Positions 17,133 to 25,460 of a stretch of 64,000 nt of DNA are shown here, in pieces. The stretch is from DASRBN01 sp035294305. GTDB taxonomy: Bacteria; Chloroflexota; Ktedonobacteria; Ktedonobacterales; Ktedonobacteraceae. Below the pieces are notes generated by a model. It had not been told where the DNA came from. It worked only from the letters and a program-made list of their open reading frames with translations, and ran no database searches. Position numbers and translations under genes: made by a program. The stretch covers positions 1 to 64,000 of the forward strand of contig DATGLD010000048.1 in NCBI GenBank assembly GCA_035294305.1. The letters are read 5' to 3'. Position 1 is the first letter of the stretch; each line of letters begins with the position of its first letter.

Positions 17133-17969
17133 TTAGACGGGATAGCCAAACATGCGGGCCAGATACCTGAGTTCATCGAACCGGTGAGGCTTCGGCTCGC
17201 CCGTGGGCTGCGGTAATCCCTCGGCTTCGAGCTCCGCAACCACTTGCTGGTCGCGAGGGAATGGCTCGCCCCATTGCTGATAGGAGAAGGTTTGTTCGAA
17301 CGGGAGACGAGGGCGCATGCCACCAGCATCAGGATCTTCAGCCGGATAGCCGATGAGCAGTTGCCAAACAGGCACGAAGTGCGCAGGCACACCGAGCAAT
17401 CGCTTAACTTCCTCCTGCTTGCTTGGGGCGGCAATCATGTGCAAGCATGCTCCCAGCCCCTCATTTACCGCGGCTAAGGTCGCCACAGCGCATGCGCCTA
17501 CCGTTTCTGCATAGGCGACATTGGCGCTTGTCTCGTAAGGCAGGCCATGCAATAGTTCGTTAATGGCAGGCATACCGGCCGGCATGCTTTCTCCCTGGAA
17601 GATAGCATTATCGATTGCCTGGCTGCTCCAGCCAAAAGCGGCTGGCAAGGCACCGACGCCGACGAGCTCCTTTGTCCTGTTGGCGAATACCTCCGGTCGA
17701 GCGCCTTCTGGGTCCGCATAGAAATAGATCCAAACCGGGGCCTGGGTATGTGCTCCCTGCCAGTTATCACATGCTAACAGCTGATCGCGCACCTTAGAAT
17801 CTAACTTATCACGTTCGACAACCACGACTCGCCAGGGCTGCAAGTTGCCAGGGCAGGTCGTCATACGCACCACTTCGAGAATACGCTGAACCTTCTCCAT
17901 GGGAACAGGTTCCCATGTTTTAAACCAGCGCACACTGCGCCGTTTACCAACAGCTTCTAAGAACTCCAT
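17133..17969 (-). CDS. Nitroreductase-family FMN oxidoreductase
   Basis: Flavoprotein of 278 residues. The N-terminus KRRSVRWF and PGNLQPWRVVVVE form the FMN-phosphate and substrate-loop motifs of the nitroreductase fold, and GLGACLHMIAAPSKQEEVKRLLGVP...LLIGYPAED is the typical C-terminal FMN site. These enzymes reduce nitro, quinone or enoyl groups with NAD(P)H or, in some lineages, F420. The C-terminal 60 residues extend beyond the minimal fold. It sits centrally in the eight-gene operon between an acyl-CoA ligase and the small unknown protein. The natural substrate is unknown. Confidence 0.88.
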   Translation of the reverse strand: MEFLEAVGKRRSVRWFKTWEPVPMEKVQRILEVVRMTTCPGNLQPWRVVVVERDKLDSKVRDQLLACDNWQGAHTQAPVWIYFYADPEGARPEVFANRTKELVGVGALPAAFGWSSQAIDNAIFQGESMPAGMPAINELLHGLPYETSANVAYAETVGACAVATLAAVNEGLGACLHMIAAPSKQEEVKRLLGVPAHFVPVWQLLIGYPAEDPDAGGMRPRLPFEQTFSYQQWGEPFPRDQQVVAELEAEGLPQPTGEPKPHRFDELRYLARMFGYPV

Positions 17970-18076
17970 AGACCTTTTCTCCTTTCAATTGAAGTCAGGG
18001 AAACGGTGATGAACCGTTTCTCCATGAGCACCGACGCTAGCAAAAATTCAGTGGGTTGCGTAAGCAGTTCTCTGAC

Positions 18077-19630
18077 TCAAATGCGCCGCTCTTTGCCTTG
18101 CCAGAACTGCTCGCGCAACTCACGCTTGAGAATCTTGCCGTAAGCGCTCTTGGGCAGCTCCGAGACAAACTCGACCGTCCGCGGCTTTTTATAGCCGGCC
18201 AGATGCTGCCGGCAGAGCGCATTCACTTCTTCCTCGGTTATCGTCATGCCAGGACGCAAAGCAATGATCGCCTTAACACTCTCTCCCCACAACGGGTCGG
18301 GAACACCGATCACCGCCACTTCATAAATTGCTGGATGCTTGAGCAGGACCTCCTCTATTTCGCGCGGGTAGATATTGTTGCCGCCACTGATGATCATATC
18401 TTTCTTACGATCGAGCAAGTAGAGGTAACCCTGCTCATCCAGCATACCGATATCGCCGGTATGCAACCACCCCCCGCGCAAGGTCTCAGCTGTTGCATCG
18501 GGCCGTTTCCAGTAGCCTGCCATGACCACGCTTCCTCGCGCGACAATTTCGCCAATCTCCCCAGCCGCCACTTCATGATCGTTGTCATCGACGATGCGCA
18601 CCTCCACATCGGTGCGAGAAATCCCCGCCGAAGCGAGACGACGTTCCGCAGCCGGGTCGCCATGCGTTACATGCTCTTCCCGCCGCAGGTAGGAAATCGT
18701 CATCGGCGCTTCGCCCTGACCATAAATCTGAACGAGCACAGGCCCAAAAGCTTCCACAGCCTGCTTCATATCCTCAACATACATCGGCCCCCCACCATAA
18801 GCGATACAGCGGAGACTGCTCAAATCGTAGGACTGATACGGCCCGTTGAGCAACATTTTGATCTGGGTCGGAGCAAGGAACGCGATGGTTGTCACACGCC
18901 GTTGTTGGATCAAAGCAAAGACGGTCTGAGGATCGAAACTGGAAGTGTGCAGGATGATGCTGGTCGCGCCCTTGGCGATTGCCGGTAGCCCAAATAAACC
19001 ACTCCCATGAGTAAGCGGTGCGGCATGGAGGACGATATCCTCGGGAGTAAGTGGATATACATCCGCAAAGTAGTTCATCAGCATCGCCAGCAGGTTGCGA
19101 TGAGTCAGCATAGCTCCCTTGGGCTTACCAGTGGTGCCAGAGGTATAAAACAGCCAGGCGAGATCATCTGGATCAACCTCGGCATCACTGGTGACCGGGT
19201 CGGCGCTCGAGAGCAATGTCTCATAATCGAGGGCACCTGTAATACTCTCAACTCCAATAATCTGCAGTTCCGGTACTCGCTCGCGGGCCTGGTACGCGGA
19301 AGCGGCATGCTCACCTGTTGCCACTAACACCCTGGCTTCGCAGTCCTGGCAGATAAATGCCACCTCCTCAGGGTGTAGTCGCACGTTGATCGGGACAGCA
19401 ACAGCGCCAGCGCGGAAGCAAGCGAAAAGCGTCTCGAACAAAGCCGGCCCATTCCGTTGCACAATCGCCACGCGATCTCCTGGACGTACCCCAAGAGATT
19501 GCAAAGCCCGGGTCAACCGGCCAACTCGCTGAGTCAACTCCGCATAGGCAAGCTGCTGATCACCATACTGGATTGCCAGCCGGTCGCCATAAAGCCGGCT
19601 GGTTTTCGTCAAGAGGGAACCGATATTCAT
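18077..19630 (-). CDS. Long-chain-type acyl-CoA synthetase (AMP-forming)
   Basis: Second adenylate-forming ligase of the operon, about 517 residues. Seen: LFYTSGTTGKPKGAMLTHRN (P-loop), IYGQGEAPMT in place of the usual YG-x-TE, the hinge GWLHTGDIGMLDEQGYLYLLDRKKDMII, and the catalytic Lys region LPKSAYGKILKRELR. The ATG at 19630 (MNIGSLL) is preferred over 19687 because the family normally starts there and GAGAGG lies upstream. It differs clearly from the ligase at 14082, so the operon may activate two different acids or act at two steps. Confidence 0.9.
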   Translation of the reverse strand: MNIGSLLTKTSRLYGDRLAIQYGDQQLAYAELTQRVGRLTRALQSLGVRPGDRVAIVQRNGPALFETLFACFRAGAVAVPINVRLHPEEVAFICQDCEARVLVATGEHAASAYQARERVPELQIIGVESITGALDYETLLSSADPVTSDAEVDPDDLAWLFYTSGTTGKPKGAMLTHRNLLAMLMNYFADVYPLTPEDIVLHAAPLTHGSGLFGLPAIAKGATSIILHTSSFDPQTVFALIQQRRVTTIAFLAPTQIKMLLNGPYQSYDLSSLRCIAYGGGPMYVEDMKQAVEAFGPVLVQIYGQGEAPMTISYLRREEHVTHGDPAAERRLASAGISRTDVEVRIVDDNDHEVAAGEIGEIVARGSVVMAGYWKRPDATAETLRGGWLHTGDIGMLDEQGYLYLLDRKKDMIISGGNNIYPREIEEVLLKHPAIYEVAVIGVPDPLWGESVKAIIALRPGMTITEEEVNALCRQHLAGYKKPRTVEFVSELPKSAYGKILKRELREQFWQGKERRI

Positions 19631-19751
19631 AACAACACATCGCCTCTCAGAGATCGAGTGAACCATTGATGGGATTTCCCGCGCCATCTTAACGATACTT
19701 CTACACGCTGTCGTTGGATATGAATGCCGGTACGATCACCCCCTTTCTCGC

Positions 19752-20132
19752 TCAAAAAGCGCTGAGAGGTTCCAGCAAGATAGTAAATCCTTGCCTGGTC
19801 AGCACCTGTTTTGTCCATTGGGCCGCTTCCTCGCTGGCATTCCCTCGTCCCCGGAGGACCAGTGTGCCGGAAAAATGGCGAGGATCCCATCCCAGAGTTT
19901 CACCAAGGCTTCTCATAAGTTCGTGGCCGATGCGCTCCGTCTCCAGAGGTCCCATATCGGCAGGGAGAGGGAGCGCGAGAGGGGCATCCTTGTAATTCAG
20001 AAGCCCCACACGCTCCAGCATGATATCCTGTAGGCCAGAGCTACCCAGGCAACGGATTATTTCAACATAAGAGTAACTCTGCTTTAGTTCTGCCGCTAAA
20101 CGAAAACGCATCTCGAATTGGTATTGCTCCAT
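19752..20132 (-). CDS. Unknown protein, paralogue A of a tandem pair
   Basis: 126 residues, no recognised domain. It aligns over its length with the next gene upstream (20149-20541): shared positions include D-I-(M/I)-L-E-x-V, A-x-L-x-LP, a central LxxxLG, G-(T/N)-L-x-V and a C-terminal LEPxxxF. It has no signal peptide or membrane segment and a single well-folded alpha/beta pattern. The two genes are 16 nt apart. A heterodimeric partner or chaperone role for the enzymes around it is possible but unproven. Confidence 0.72.
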   Translation of the reverse strand: MEQYQFEMRFRLAAELKQSYSYVEIIRCLGSSGLQDIMLERVGLLNYKDAPLALPLPADMGPLETERIGHELMRSLGETLGWDPRHFSGTLVLRGRGNASEEAAQWTKQVLTRQGFTILLEPLSAF

Positions 20133-20148
20133 AATTGTAACATGCTGT

Positions 20149-20541
20149 TTACACCACTGCAGTGGGGACGAAAGGGCGCACAGGCTCCAGGTGGCAGCTC
20201 AAGCTCTTGCTCTTGATAAAGACGAGACCTTCCCGTGCCTGTATCTCGCCAGCCTCCACCGAAGCGGTTACCGTCAAATTGCCGGTGTAGCACAAGGCAT
20301 TGCTTCCCAGGGACTGTGAGAGACGATGTAGAATAACATCTGCCAGTGCCTGGGCCCTTTCACCCCTGAGACCTCTCTCCACCGGTAGAGTCAAACTGGC
20401 ACGCTCTCCAGCGAATGCGACCTCCTCCAGGATGATATCTTCAAAGCCGCCGGTAGCCAGGGTCTCAACGATATCTACCAGGGGCCAGCGATGTTTTCCA
20501 CAGCACGAGCGGGTGCCAATCTGCACTGTGTACCTGGCCAT
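20149..20541 (-). CDS. Unknown protein, paralogue B of a tandem pair
   Basis: 130 residues, related to the neighbouring 126-residue protein (see 19752-20132). The N-terminus carries a Cys pair (RSCCGKHRW) and His that the paralogue lacks, a possible metal or redox site in this copy only. GGAGG precedes the ATG. It is soluble, and no known family was recognised. Confidence 0.72.
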   Translation of the reverse strand: MARYTVQIGTRSCCGKHRWPLVDIVETLATGGFEDIILEEVAFAGERASLTLPVERGLRGERAQALADVILHRLSQSLGSNALCYTGNLTVTASVEAGEIQAREGLVFIKSKSLSCHLEPVRPFVPTAVV

Positions 20542-20674
20542 ACCTCCTCCTTCGCCGTCAGGGAGGATTGGTTGAATGATTCCCTCCCTGCATCAGGAAC
20601 CATACAACTATGTCATCCCTGACTCGTATTGAACGCAAACTACGCCGTCTCGTTCGCCTGGCCTTCGACCTCAA

Positions 20675-22174
20675 TTAATGTGAGGCATAGGGGTCAGGCT
20701 CATCTGGATGCCAATCCCGGAAGTGATTCAGGGCCTGGGTTGTCAGCAAGAACGGCTCCTTACCGTCTCCCGCTCCAGCGTGCATGGTGCGGTAGTAGTC
20801 GACGTCCAGGTGATGAACCTGGGCTGTGAACTGACACTGGATGGGATTAGTGAAGGCCGGGCAGACACCCCACTTGTCGACAATATACTCAACAGTTTTC
20901 AGGGCAGCCTCGTATGCCCACTCGGAGATCTTGATATTTGGATCATCCAGAATGGCCTGCATCACCTCTGGCTTATAGGGAGCCTGGTTGCGTATGGCCC
21001 AGTTGTCCTCCTTGGAGAAGTGTGCGCCGCGCTTGTACCGCACATCATGCACGTAACGCAATACTGACTCCGCCGTGGGGAACTGAGGCGATGGCACGAC
21101 CGCCGCTTCCTTGATTCCAGGCAAACCGCTCGATGACAGAATCTTGTTGGGGTTCTTGGCAGGGTCGCGTTCGATGAACTGGAAGCCAAGACCCCTGGCA
21201 ACCTGGGGATAGCCACCAAGAACGGCATCATCTACCAGGCCACAGAACACCCAGGCCCCCAGGCCGAGCGCCTCACTGATGAGGCGGATGTTCTGAACGA
21301 GACAGCCTACCTGGTGACCCGGAGTGGCCAGCAACAGCAGTTCGTCGTAAAGGGGTACAGGAACGCCCAGTTCCAGCATTCCAGGCTTCACGAATTCGTC
21401 ACAACCACACGGTTTGCCGGTATCGGGGTCCATCAAGTAGACATGCCACCACTCATAGGCAGCAAACAGGAGATTGAACCATTCAAACCCCAGATCAGCT
21501 ACAGGTAGGAACCAGGTGGACCCAGGACGATTCACATTATATTGCCAGGGACCTACCACGTTGGCGTGGGGGGCATCATAGGCGTCAAATGTGCTGTCCC
21601 AGCCGATGTCGATGCGCTGATCGGAGATCTTGACGCGGTCCTCACGATACCACTTAAGAATCTTCCAGTAATCGTCAGGAGAGGCAATTTCGATTGGAGC
21701 CATACGCTCGGCAATGGGACGGTAGAAGTAAGTGCCGCTATCATTCACAATAAATAGATCTACGGATACGTCATTACAGGGTGCAGGGATGGTGCGACCG
21801 GCCCAGCACAGCCAGGTGCTCATGTCACCCTTAACCGGCAGGTCGGCGGCGATTACACCGTTGGGGCCACAGGCGGCCCAGGCGATGATCGCTTCCTCCA
21901 GTTCTGAGAGAGGATGCGGCTGCATTTTCGAGATATACGCGGTGGGACCCTTCTCCTGGACAACGGTCTTTCCTTTACCCCAGGTCATTGTCTCTGGTTG
22001 CCCGGACTCGTAGCGATAGCCCATACCAAAACGGCGGCTGCGGACTGTGCTCAAGAGTTGCAGGACTGAAGGGGTCTGTGTGAAAGCCTTGTGGACGGCG
22101 GCCTTTTCCTCGTCACTGAGGGTGAGGGGCTTGACGCCCTGCTGATAGGCCGACTCGAATTGTAAGATAGCCAT
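20675..22174 (-). CDS. Large nitroreductase-like protein of unknown function
   Basis: 499 residues, first gene of the operon. Parts recall a divergent nitroreductase/SagB-type flavin fold: RSRRFGMGY near residue 46, HPLSELEEAIIAWAACGPNG around residue 88, and LVQNIRLISEALGLGAWVFCG near residue 290. The rest, including a Trp/Tyr-rich central part (WFNLLFAAYEWWHVY) and a Cys pair PCGCDE, matches nothing I know. It is about twice the usual nitroreductase length, so it may be a fused or duplicated fold. GGAGG lies before the ATG. The untranslated leader (about 190 nt) contains a CTTCGCGCGAAG hairpin at 22222-22233. Function is unknown; redox chemistry on an acyl-CoA is a guess from neighbours. 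Confidence 0.75.
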   Translation of the reverse strand: MAILQFESAYQQGVKPLTLSDEEKAAVHKAFTQTPSVLQLLSTVRSRRFGMGYRYESGQPETMTWGKGKTVVQEKGPTAYISKMQPHPLSELEEAIIAWAACGPNGVIAADLPVKGDMSTWLCWAGRTIPAPCNDVSVDLFIVNDSGTYFYRPIAERMAPIEIASPDDYWKILKWYREDRVKISDQRIDIGWDSTFDAYDAPHANVVGPWQYNVNRPGSTWFLPVADLGFEWFNLLFAAYEWWHVYLMDPDTGKPCGCDEFVKPGMLELGVPVPLYDELLLLATPGHQVGCLVQNIRLISEALGLGAWVFCGLVDDAVLGGYPQVARGLGFQFIERDPAKNPNKILSSSGLPGIKEAAVVPSPQFPTAESVLRYVHDVRYKRGAHFSKEDNWAIRNQAPYKPEVMQAILDDPNIKISEWAYEAALKTVEYIVDKWGVCPAFTNPIQCQFTAQVHHLDVDYYRTMHAGAGDGKEPFLLTTQALNHFRDWHPDEPDPYASH

Positions 22175-22361
22175 TGCTTTTCCTCCGTTATGGCCTTACC
22201 GGCCTGCTGTGCGAGAAAACACTTCGCGCGAAGCGCTTTTCCTCACACCAGGCATTTACTTGTCCGTTATCGTACAAATAGTGAACAACCCTACGAAACT
22301 GCTACTGACTTGTATTAAGGCCCTTTTTCACCCGCTGGAGAACACAGATACACACCACTTC

Positions 22362-22375
22362 ATCGAACGTTCGAT
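22362..22375. promoter_or_regulatory. TetR-type operator, minus-strand operon
   Basis: Perfect 14-bp palindrome ATCGAACGTTCGAT, 7 bp downstream of the -10 box of the minus-strand promoter. An identical site is at 23934-23947. Confidence 0.8.
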
Positions 22376-22382
22376 AAAATAT

Positions 22383-22411
22383 AGTATACTTAGTCCCTTC
22401 CCCTTTGTCAA
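22383..22411 (-). promoter_or_regulatory. Sigma70 promoter of the eight-gene operon
   Basis: Minus strand TTGACA (22411-22406), 17 bp, TATACT (22388-22383). The rest of the 22175-22601 gap holds only the operator, the leader hairpin and, to 22601, sequence without a recognised feature. Confidence 0.8.
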
Positions 22412-22601
22412 TCCCTCATTTTCTGGTGCTTCCCCAGAAGAGGAGAAGATCAGGATGGCACAACGAAGAATCTTTATACGCAATCGTCCAGCCATCACTA
22501 CTTGCATCCCCTTGCGCGCTTCCGGGAAGCGCCAGTTCATTTTCAGCAGTGAAATTAGGCAAATGGTTGTTTTTTGCGGCCACTCATATTAAACTATAGA
22601 C

Positions 22602-23045
22602 ATGGCTAGATTTGAACCAGTTCAATTGCTTAGAGCGCGCCTGTCTGCCGAAGAAGTTCACCTGCATTCTTTTAAGGGCTTCTTTTGCAGGTGGGAGCGA
22701 GAACGACTCTCAAATAAAGCGATCCCTCTACTCATTGAAGACGCCGCTCTCCTGGGCCACATTACGAGTAGGCGCTTGATTATAGAGGCATTAGCGGATC
22801 AGATAGGGGCTCTCTCTTTCTATTTTGCAGACATGGACCACCTGGGAGTTTGTGGGAACTCCGCCTGCTGGCCTGTAATGAAATATCATATGAGCGGCAA
22901 GGATCCTGCTTTTCTACCACATAGCTTATACCGTATAACGGCTTACACCGGAGTGATCATTGGGCCGCCAGCAGTCGCAGAATTTGTTGAGATAATGAGA
23001 GAGCGAGGAGTCAGCATCCTGACATATGCTTCTGATGAAACTTAA
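22602..23045 (+). CDS. Doubtful hypothetical protein
   Basis: Open frame of 147 codons between the operon promoter and the convergent TetR gene, overlapping the latter's stop by 4 nt. The translation is globular-looking (mixed hydrophobic and charged, three Cys) but matches no family I know, and no ribosome-binding site precedes the ATG. It could be a lineage-specific gene or chance. Confidence 0.35.
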   Translation: MARFEPVQLLRARLSAEEVHLHSFKGFFCRWERERLSNKAIPLLIEDAALLGHITSRRLIIEALADQIGALSFYFADMDHLGVCGNSACWPVMKYHMSGKDPAFLPHSLYRITAYTGVIIGPPAVAEFVEIMRERGVSILTYASDET

Positions 23046-23725
23046 CTATTTGTAGCGATGTCAGGCAGATACAGTTCTTTGGGATCAACGAGGTTCAAAT
23101 CAGTGACCCGTACAGGTTTTCCATCCCGCGTGGCTCGTACAAGGCCCAGTGCCCAGTCTGCATGCATATAACAAACCTGTGTGAGCGTAAGTTCGCCCTG
23201 TGGCCGGTACCAGTAGGAAACGCCGTTACACATCTCGATCAACGCAATAGCCGCCAATTTGGCATTTTGCACTTGAAATATCCCCAGCATATTCCCTTGC
23301 GTGATGATATCGCGCCATAGTGCATCATAACGATCACGTAGCACAAGCACCCGCTGGCGGGCCTCGCCACTCAGAGCACGCAGTTCTGTATTAGCTACTT
23401 GCATCTGCTGCGCGTGCTCACCGTTGTACCAAACATGGAGCAGCACAAGTGAAGCGAGCTTTTGTTCATAAGAATCAGCACTGGCTACAATTCGCAGGGC
23501 AGAATTGACCATAGACGTAGCAGTATTCAGTAGGATATCAAGTAGCAGTTCCTCTTTGGTTCCTACATAGTAGTATAATGCTGAGACAGTGAAACCTGCC
23601 TCCGCAGCAATTTCTCGGATACCGGTGGCTTGAAACCCCTGCTTTGCAAATAGGCGCAGTGCCACTTCCCGGATTCGTTCCTCCGTCCCGTTCCCGACCC
23701 GCCGCTGCTTAGATGGTGTTTGCAT
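23042..23725 (-). CDS. TetR-family regulator of the acyl-CoA/nitroreductase regulon
   Basis: Repressor of 227 residues. The HTH region is E-E-R-I-R-E-V-A-L-R-L-F-A-K-Q-G-F, then GIREIAAEAG and SALYYYVGTKEELL, like the KstR2/FadR-type TetR proteins that respond to acyl-CoA or steroid intermediates. It lies between two identical ATCGAACGTTCGAT operators that face the operon at 14-22 kb and the thiolase at 24 kb, so it is the obvious candidate to bind both. Its own promoter region does not contain the full palindrome. The inducer is probably an acyl-CoA made by one of the two ligases (inference). Confidence 0.92.
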   Translation of the reverse strand: MQTPSKQRRVGNGTEERIREVALRLFAKQGFQATGIREIAAEAGFTVSALYYYVGTKEELLLDILLNTATSMVNSALRIVASADSYEQKLASLVLLHVWYNGEHAQQMQVANTELRALSGEARQRVLVLRDRYDALWRDIITQGNMLGIFQVQNAKLAAIALIEMCNGVSYWYRPQGELTLTQVCYMHADWALGLVRATRDGKPVRVTDLNLVDPKELYLPDIATNS

Positions 23726-23897
23726 AGTTTCTAAAGAATTCTCCTTATTGAACGCTTTCTCATTTACCGTTGCCGAACACGCGGAGTACGATCAACTCAT
23801 CATCGTCGCAACTATTATACCAAATTCCCTGAGTTGCTGGCGAGTACTTCTTATTTCTAGTGTGTTGAGGAAGGTCTATACGAGTTCACATAAAGGA
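23726..23897. other. Intergenic upstream of tetR and thiolase
   Basis: Divergent region of the TetR gene; apart from the thiolase promoter and operator listed separately, nothing is recognised. The sequence from 23948 to 24077 is the thiolase leader, also without a recognised feature. Confidence 0.5.
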
Positions 23898-23926
23898 TTG
23901 ACAAAGAAACAAACCTCTCGTATAAT
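23898..23926 (+). promoter_or_regulatory. Consensus sigma70 promoter of the thiolase gene
   Basis: TTGACA (23898-23903), exactly 17 bp, TATAAT (23921-23926), a perfect consensus. Such a strong promoter makes sense only with tight repression, supplied by the operator 7 bp downstream. Confidence 0.85.
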
Positions 23927-23933
23927 TATTTTC

Positions 23934-23947
23934 ATCGAACGTTCGAT
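23934..23947. promoter_or_regulatory. TetR-type operator, thiolase gene
   Basis: Perfect palindrome ATCGAACGTTCGAT placed 7 bp after the -10 box, the same offset as at 22362-22375 on the other strand. Confidence 0.8.
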
Positions 23948-24077
23948 AAGTCATATTCCATAAGGAACACTGGCTCTCAGCAAAAAATATTTCGCCAGGA
24001 GATGAGGTCGCTCAGTAGCTGGTAGCCCGTTTCCGCGGTCTATAACGATTGAGCGCATACATGAAGAGAGGAAGACA

Positions 24078-25289
24078 ATGCAAACGGTGAGAGTGGCAGG
24101 TGCCGGCATGACCAGATTCGGCAAATACCTCAACCGCGATCTGCGCAATCTCGCGGAAGAGGCGGTTCATAACACCATAAAAGATGCCGGTCTCGATCTC
24201 TCGGAAGTACAAGCAGCTTATGTAGGCAACTCAGTCGCCGGGTTAATTACCGGTCAGGAGACCATACGCGGCCAGGTCGTTTTGCGCAAGACCGGGATAC
24301 TAGGAATACCCATCGTCAACGTCGAGAATGCATGCGCGAGCGCCTCCACCGCATTTCACCTGGGATGGATGTCGGTCGCTGCTGGCCTGTACGAGTGTGT
24401 GCTGGCGCTAGGTGTAGAAAAGCTCTCCAACCCGGACAAAGCCAAATCGTTTCGCGCGTTCAACGCCGCGGTGGATATTACAGAGCTTGCCGCCATAGAG
24501 AAGCAACTTGGCAGGAGCAGCGAAGAAGCCAAGGATAGAAGTCTGTTCATGGATCTCTACCTCTCAATGCTCAATCCTAATGAACCTGCCAGTCAGAAGG
24601 TAGTTGCCGGGATAACGCTTGAGCAGATGGCTCTGGTCTCTGTCAAGAATCACTATCATGGGAGCCTGAATCCTTTTGCCCAGTATAGAAAACAAGTATC
24701 ACTCGAAGAAGTCCTACAAAGCAGGCAAGTGGTGGGGCCACTGACCGTCCTGATGTGTTCTCCTCTAGGAGACGGCGCCGCAGCTGCACTTATTGTAAGC
24801 GATGGATTTGCGCGCAGGAAAGGTCTCAAGGGACCAAGAGTGGATGCATCTGTACTTGTCTCAGGACGGGGCGATGACCGTACCATAGCTCCATCGATCA
24901 GGCGCGCTACAGCGCAGGCATACGAAATGGCAGGAATAGGGCCGGAGGATGTAGACCTGGCCGAGCTACACGATGCCGTTGCTCCGGCAGAAATTACACT
25001 CTACGAAGATTTGGGGTTTTGCGCTCCCGGCGACGGGCCAAAACTGGTCGAAGACCGGGCAACCTGGCTGGGAGGAAACCTTCCCGTCAATACCTCAGGA
25101 GGGTTGTTGGCCCGGGGGCATCCTATTGGGGCAACCGGCCTGGGCCAGATCGCGGAAGTGGTCTGGCAACTGCAAAGGAAAGCCGGGCCCAGACAGGTAG
25201 AAAACTGCAAGGTTGGCTTGACGCAGAACGGTGGCGGGCACATCGGTTTGGATCTCGCTGCCATGGCAATTCATGTGTTCTCGATATAA
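24078..25289 (+). CDS. SCP-x-type thiolase / acetyl-CoA acetyltransferase
   Basis: Thiolase-superfamily enzyme of 403 residues. The nucleophilic Cys lies in VENACASAS (about residue 91), HDAVAPAEI and GGLLARGHPIGATG supply the catalytic His residues, and the C-terminal QNGGGHIG is typical. The form matches the sterol-carrier-protein-x/non-specific lipid transfer thiolases that cleave branched or steroid-type 3-ketoacyl-CoAs rather than classic AtoB. It is monocistronic and shares its operator with the 14-22 kb operon, so it probably carries out the carbon-carbon cleavage step of that pathway. AGAGGAAG precedes the ATG. Confidence 0.9.
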   Translation: MQTVRVAGAGMTRFGKYLNRDLRNLAEEAVHNTIKDAGLDLSEVQAAYVGNSVAGLITGQETIRGQVVLRKTGILGIPIVNVENACASASTAFHLGWMSVAAGLYECVLALGVEKLSNPDKAKSFRAFNAAVDITELAAIEKQLGRSSEEAKDRSLFMDLYLSMLNPNEPASQKVVAGITLEQMALVSVKNHYHGSLNPFAQYRKQVSLEEVLQSRQVVGPLTVLMCSPLGDGAAAALIVSDGFARRKGLKGPRVDASVLVSGRGDDRTIAPSIRRATAQAYEMAGIGPEDVDLAELHDAVAPAEITLYEDLGFCAPGDGPKLVEDRATWLGGNLPVNTSGGLLARGHPIGATGLGQIAEVVWQLQRKAGPRQVENCKVGLTQNGGGHIGLDLAAMAIHVFSI

Positions 25290-25460
25290 CCCGGCAAGCA
25301 TCCCTCTTTTTACTCAAGCTTGACCTCGCAAGAGCGATGTTATCATCTCCGCGCCATAGCAAAGGTAGAAGGCATCAAGGATGAGGCGCTACGAGCCAGC
25401 TTTCTGGCTGGACCGCAGATTCAACCAGTATTACAGCAGACCCAGGGCAAAACATCATGA

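Noticed and set aside
22201..22240. Leader hairpin of the eight-gene operon as a riboswitch
   Set aside because: Only a CTTCGCGCGAAG stem is visible, with no known riboswitch core.
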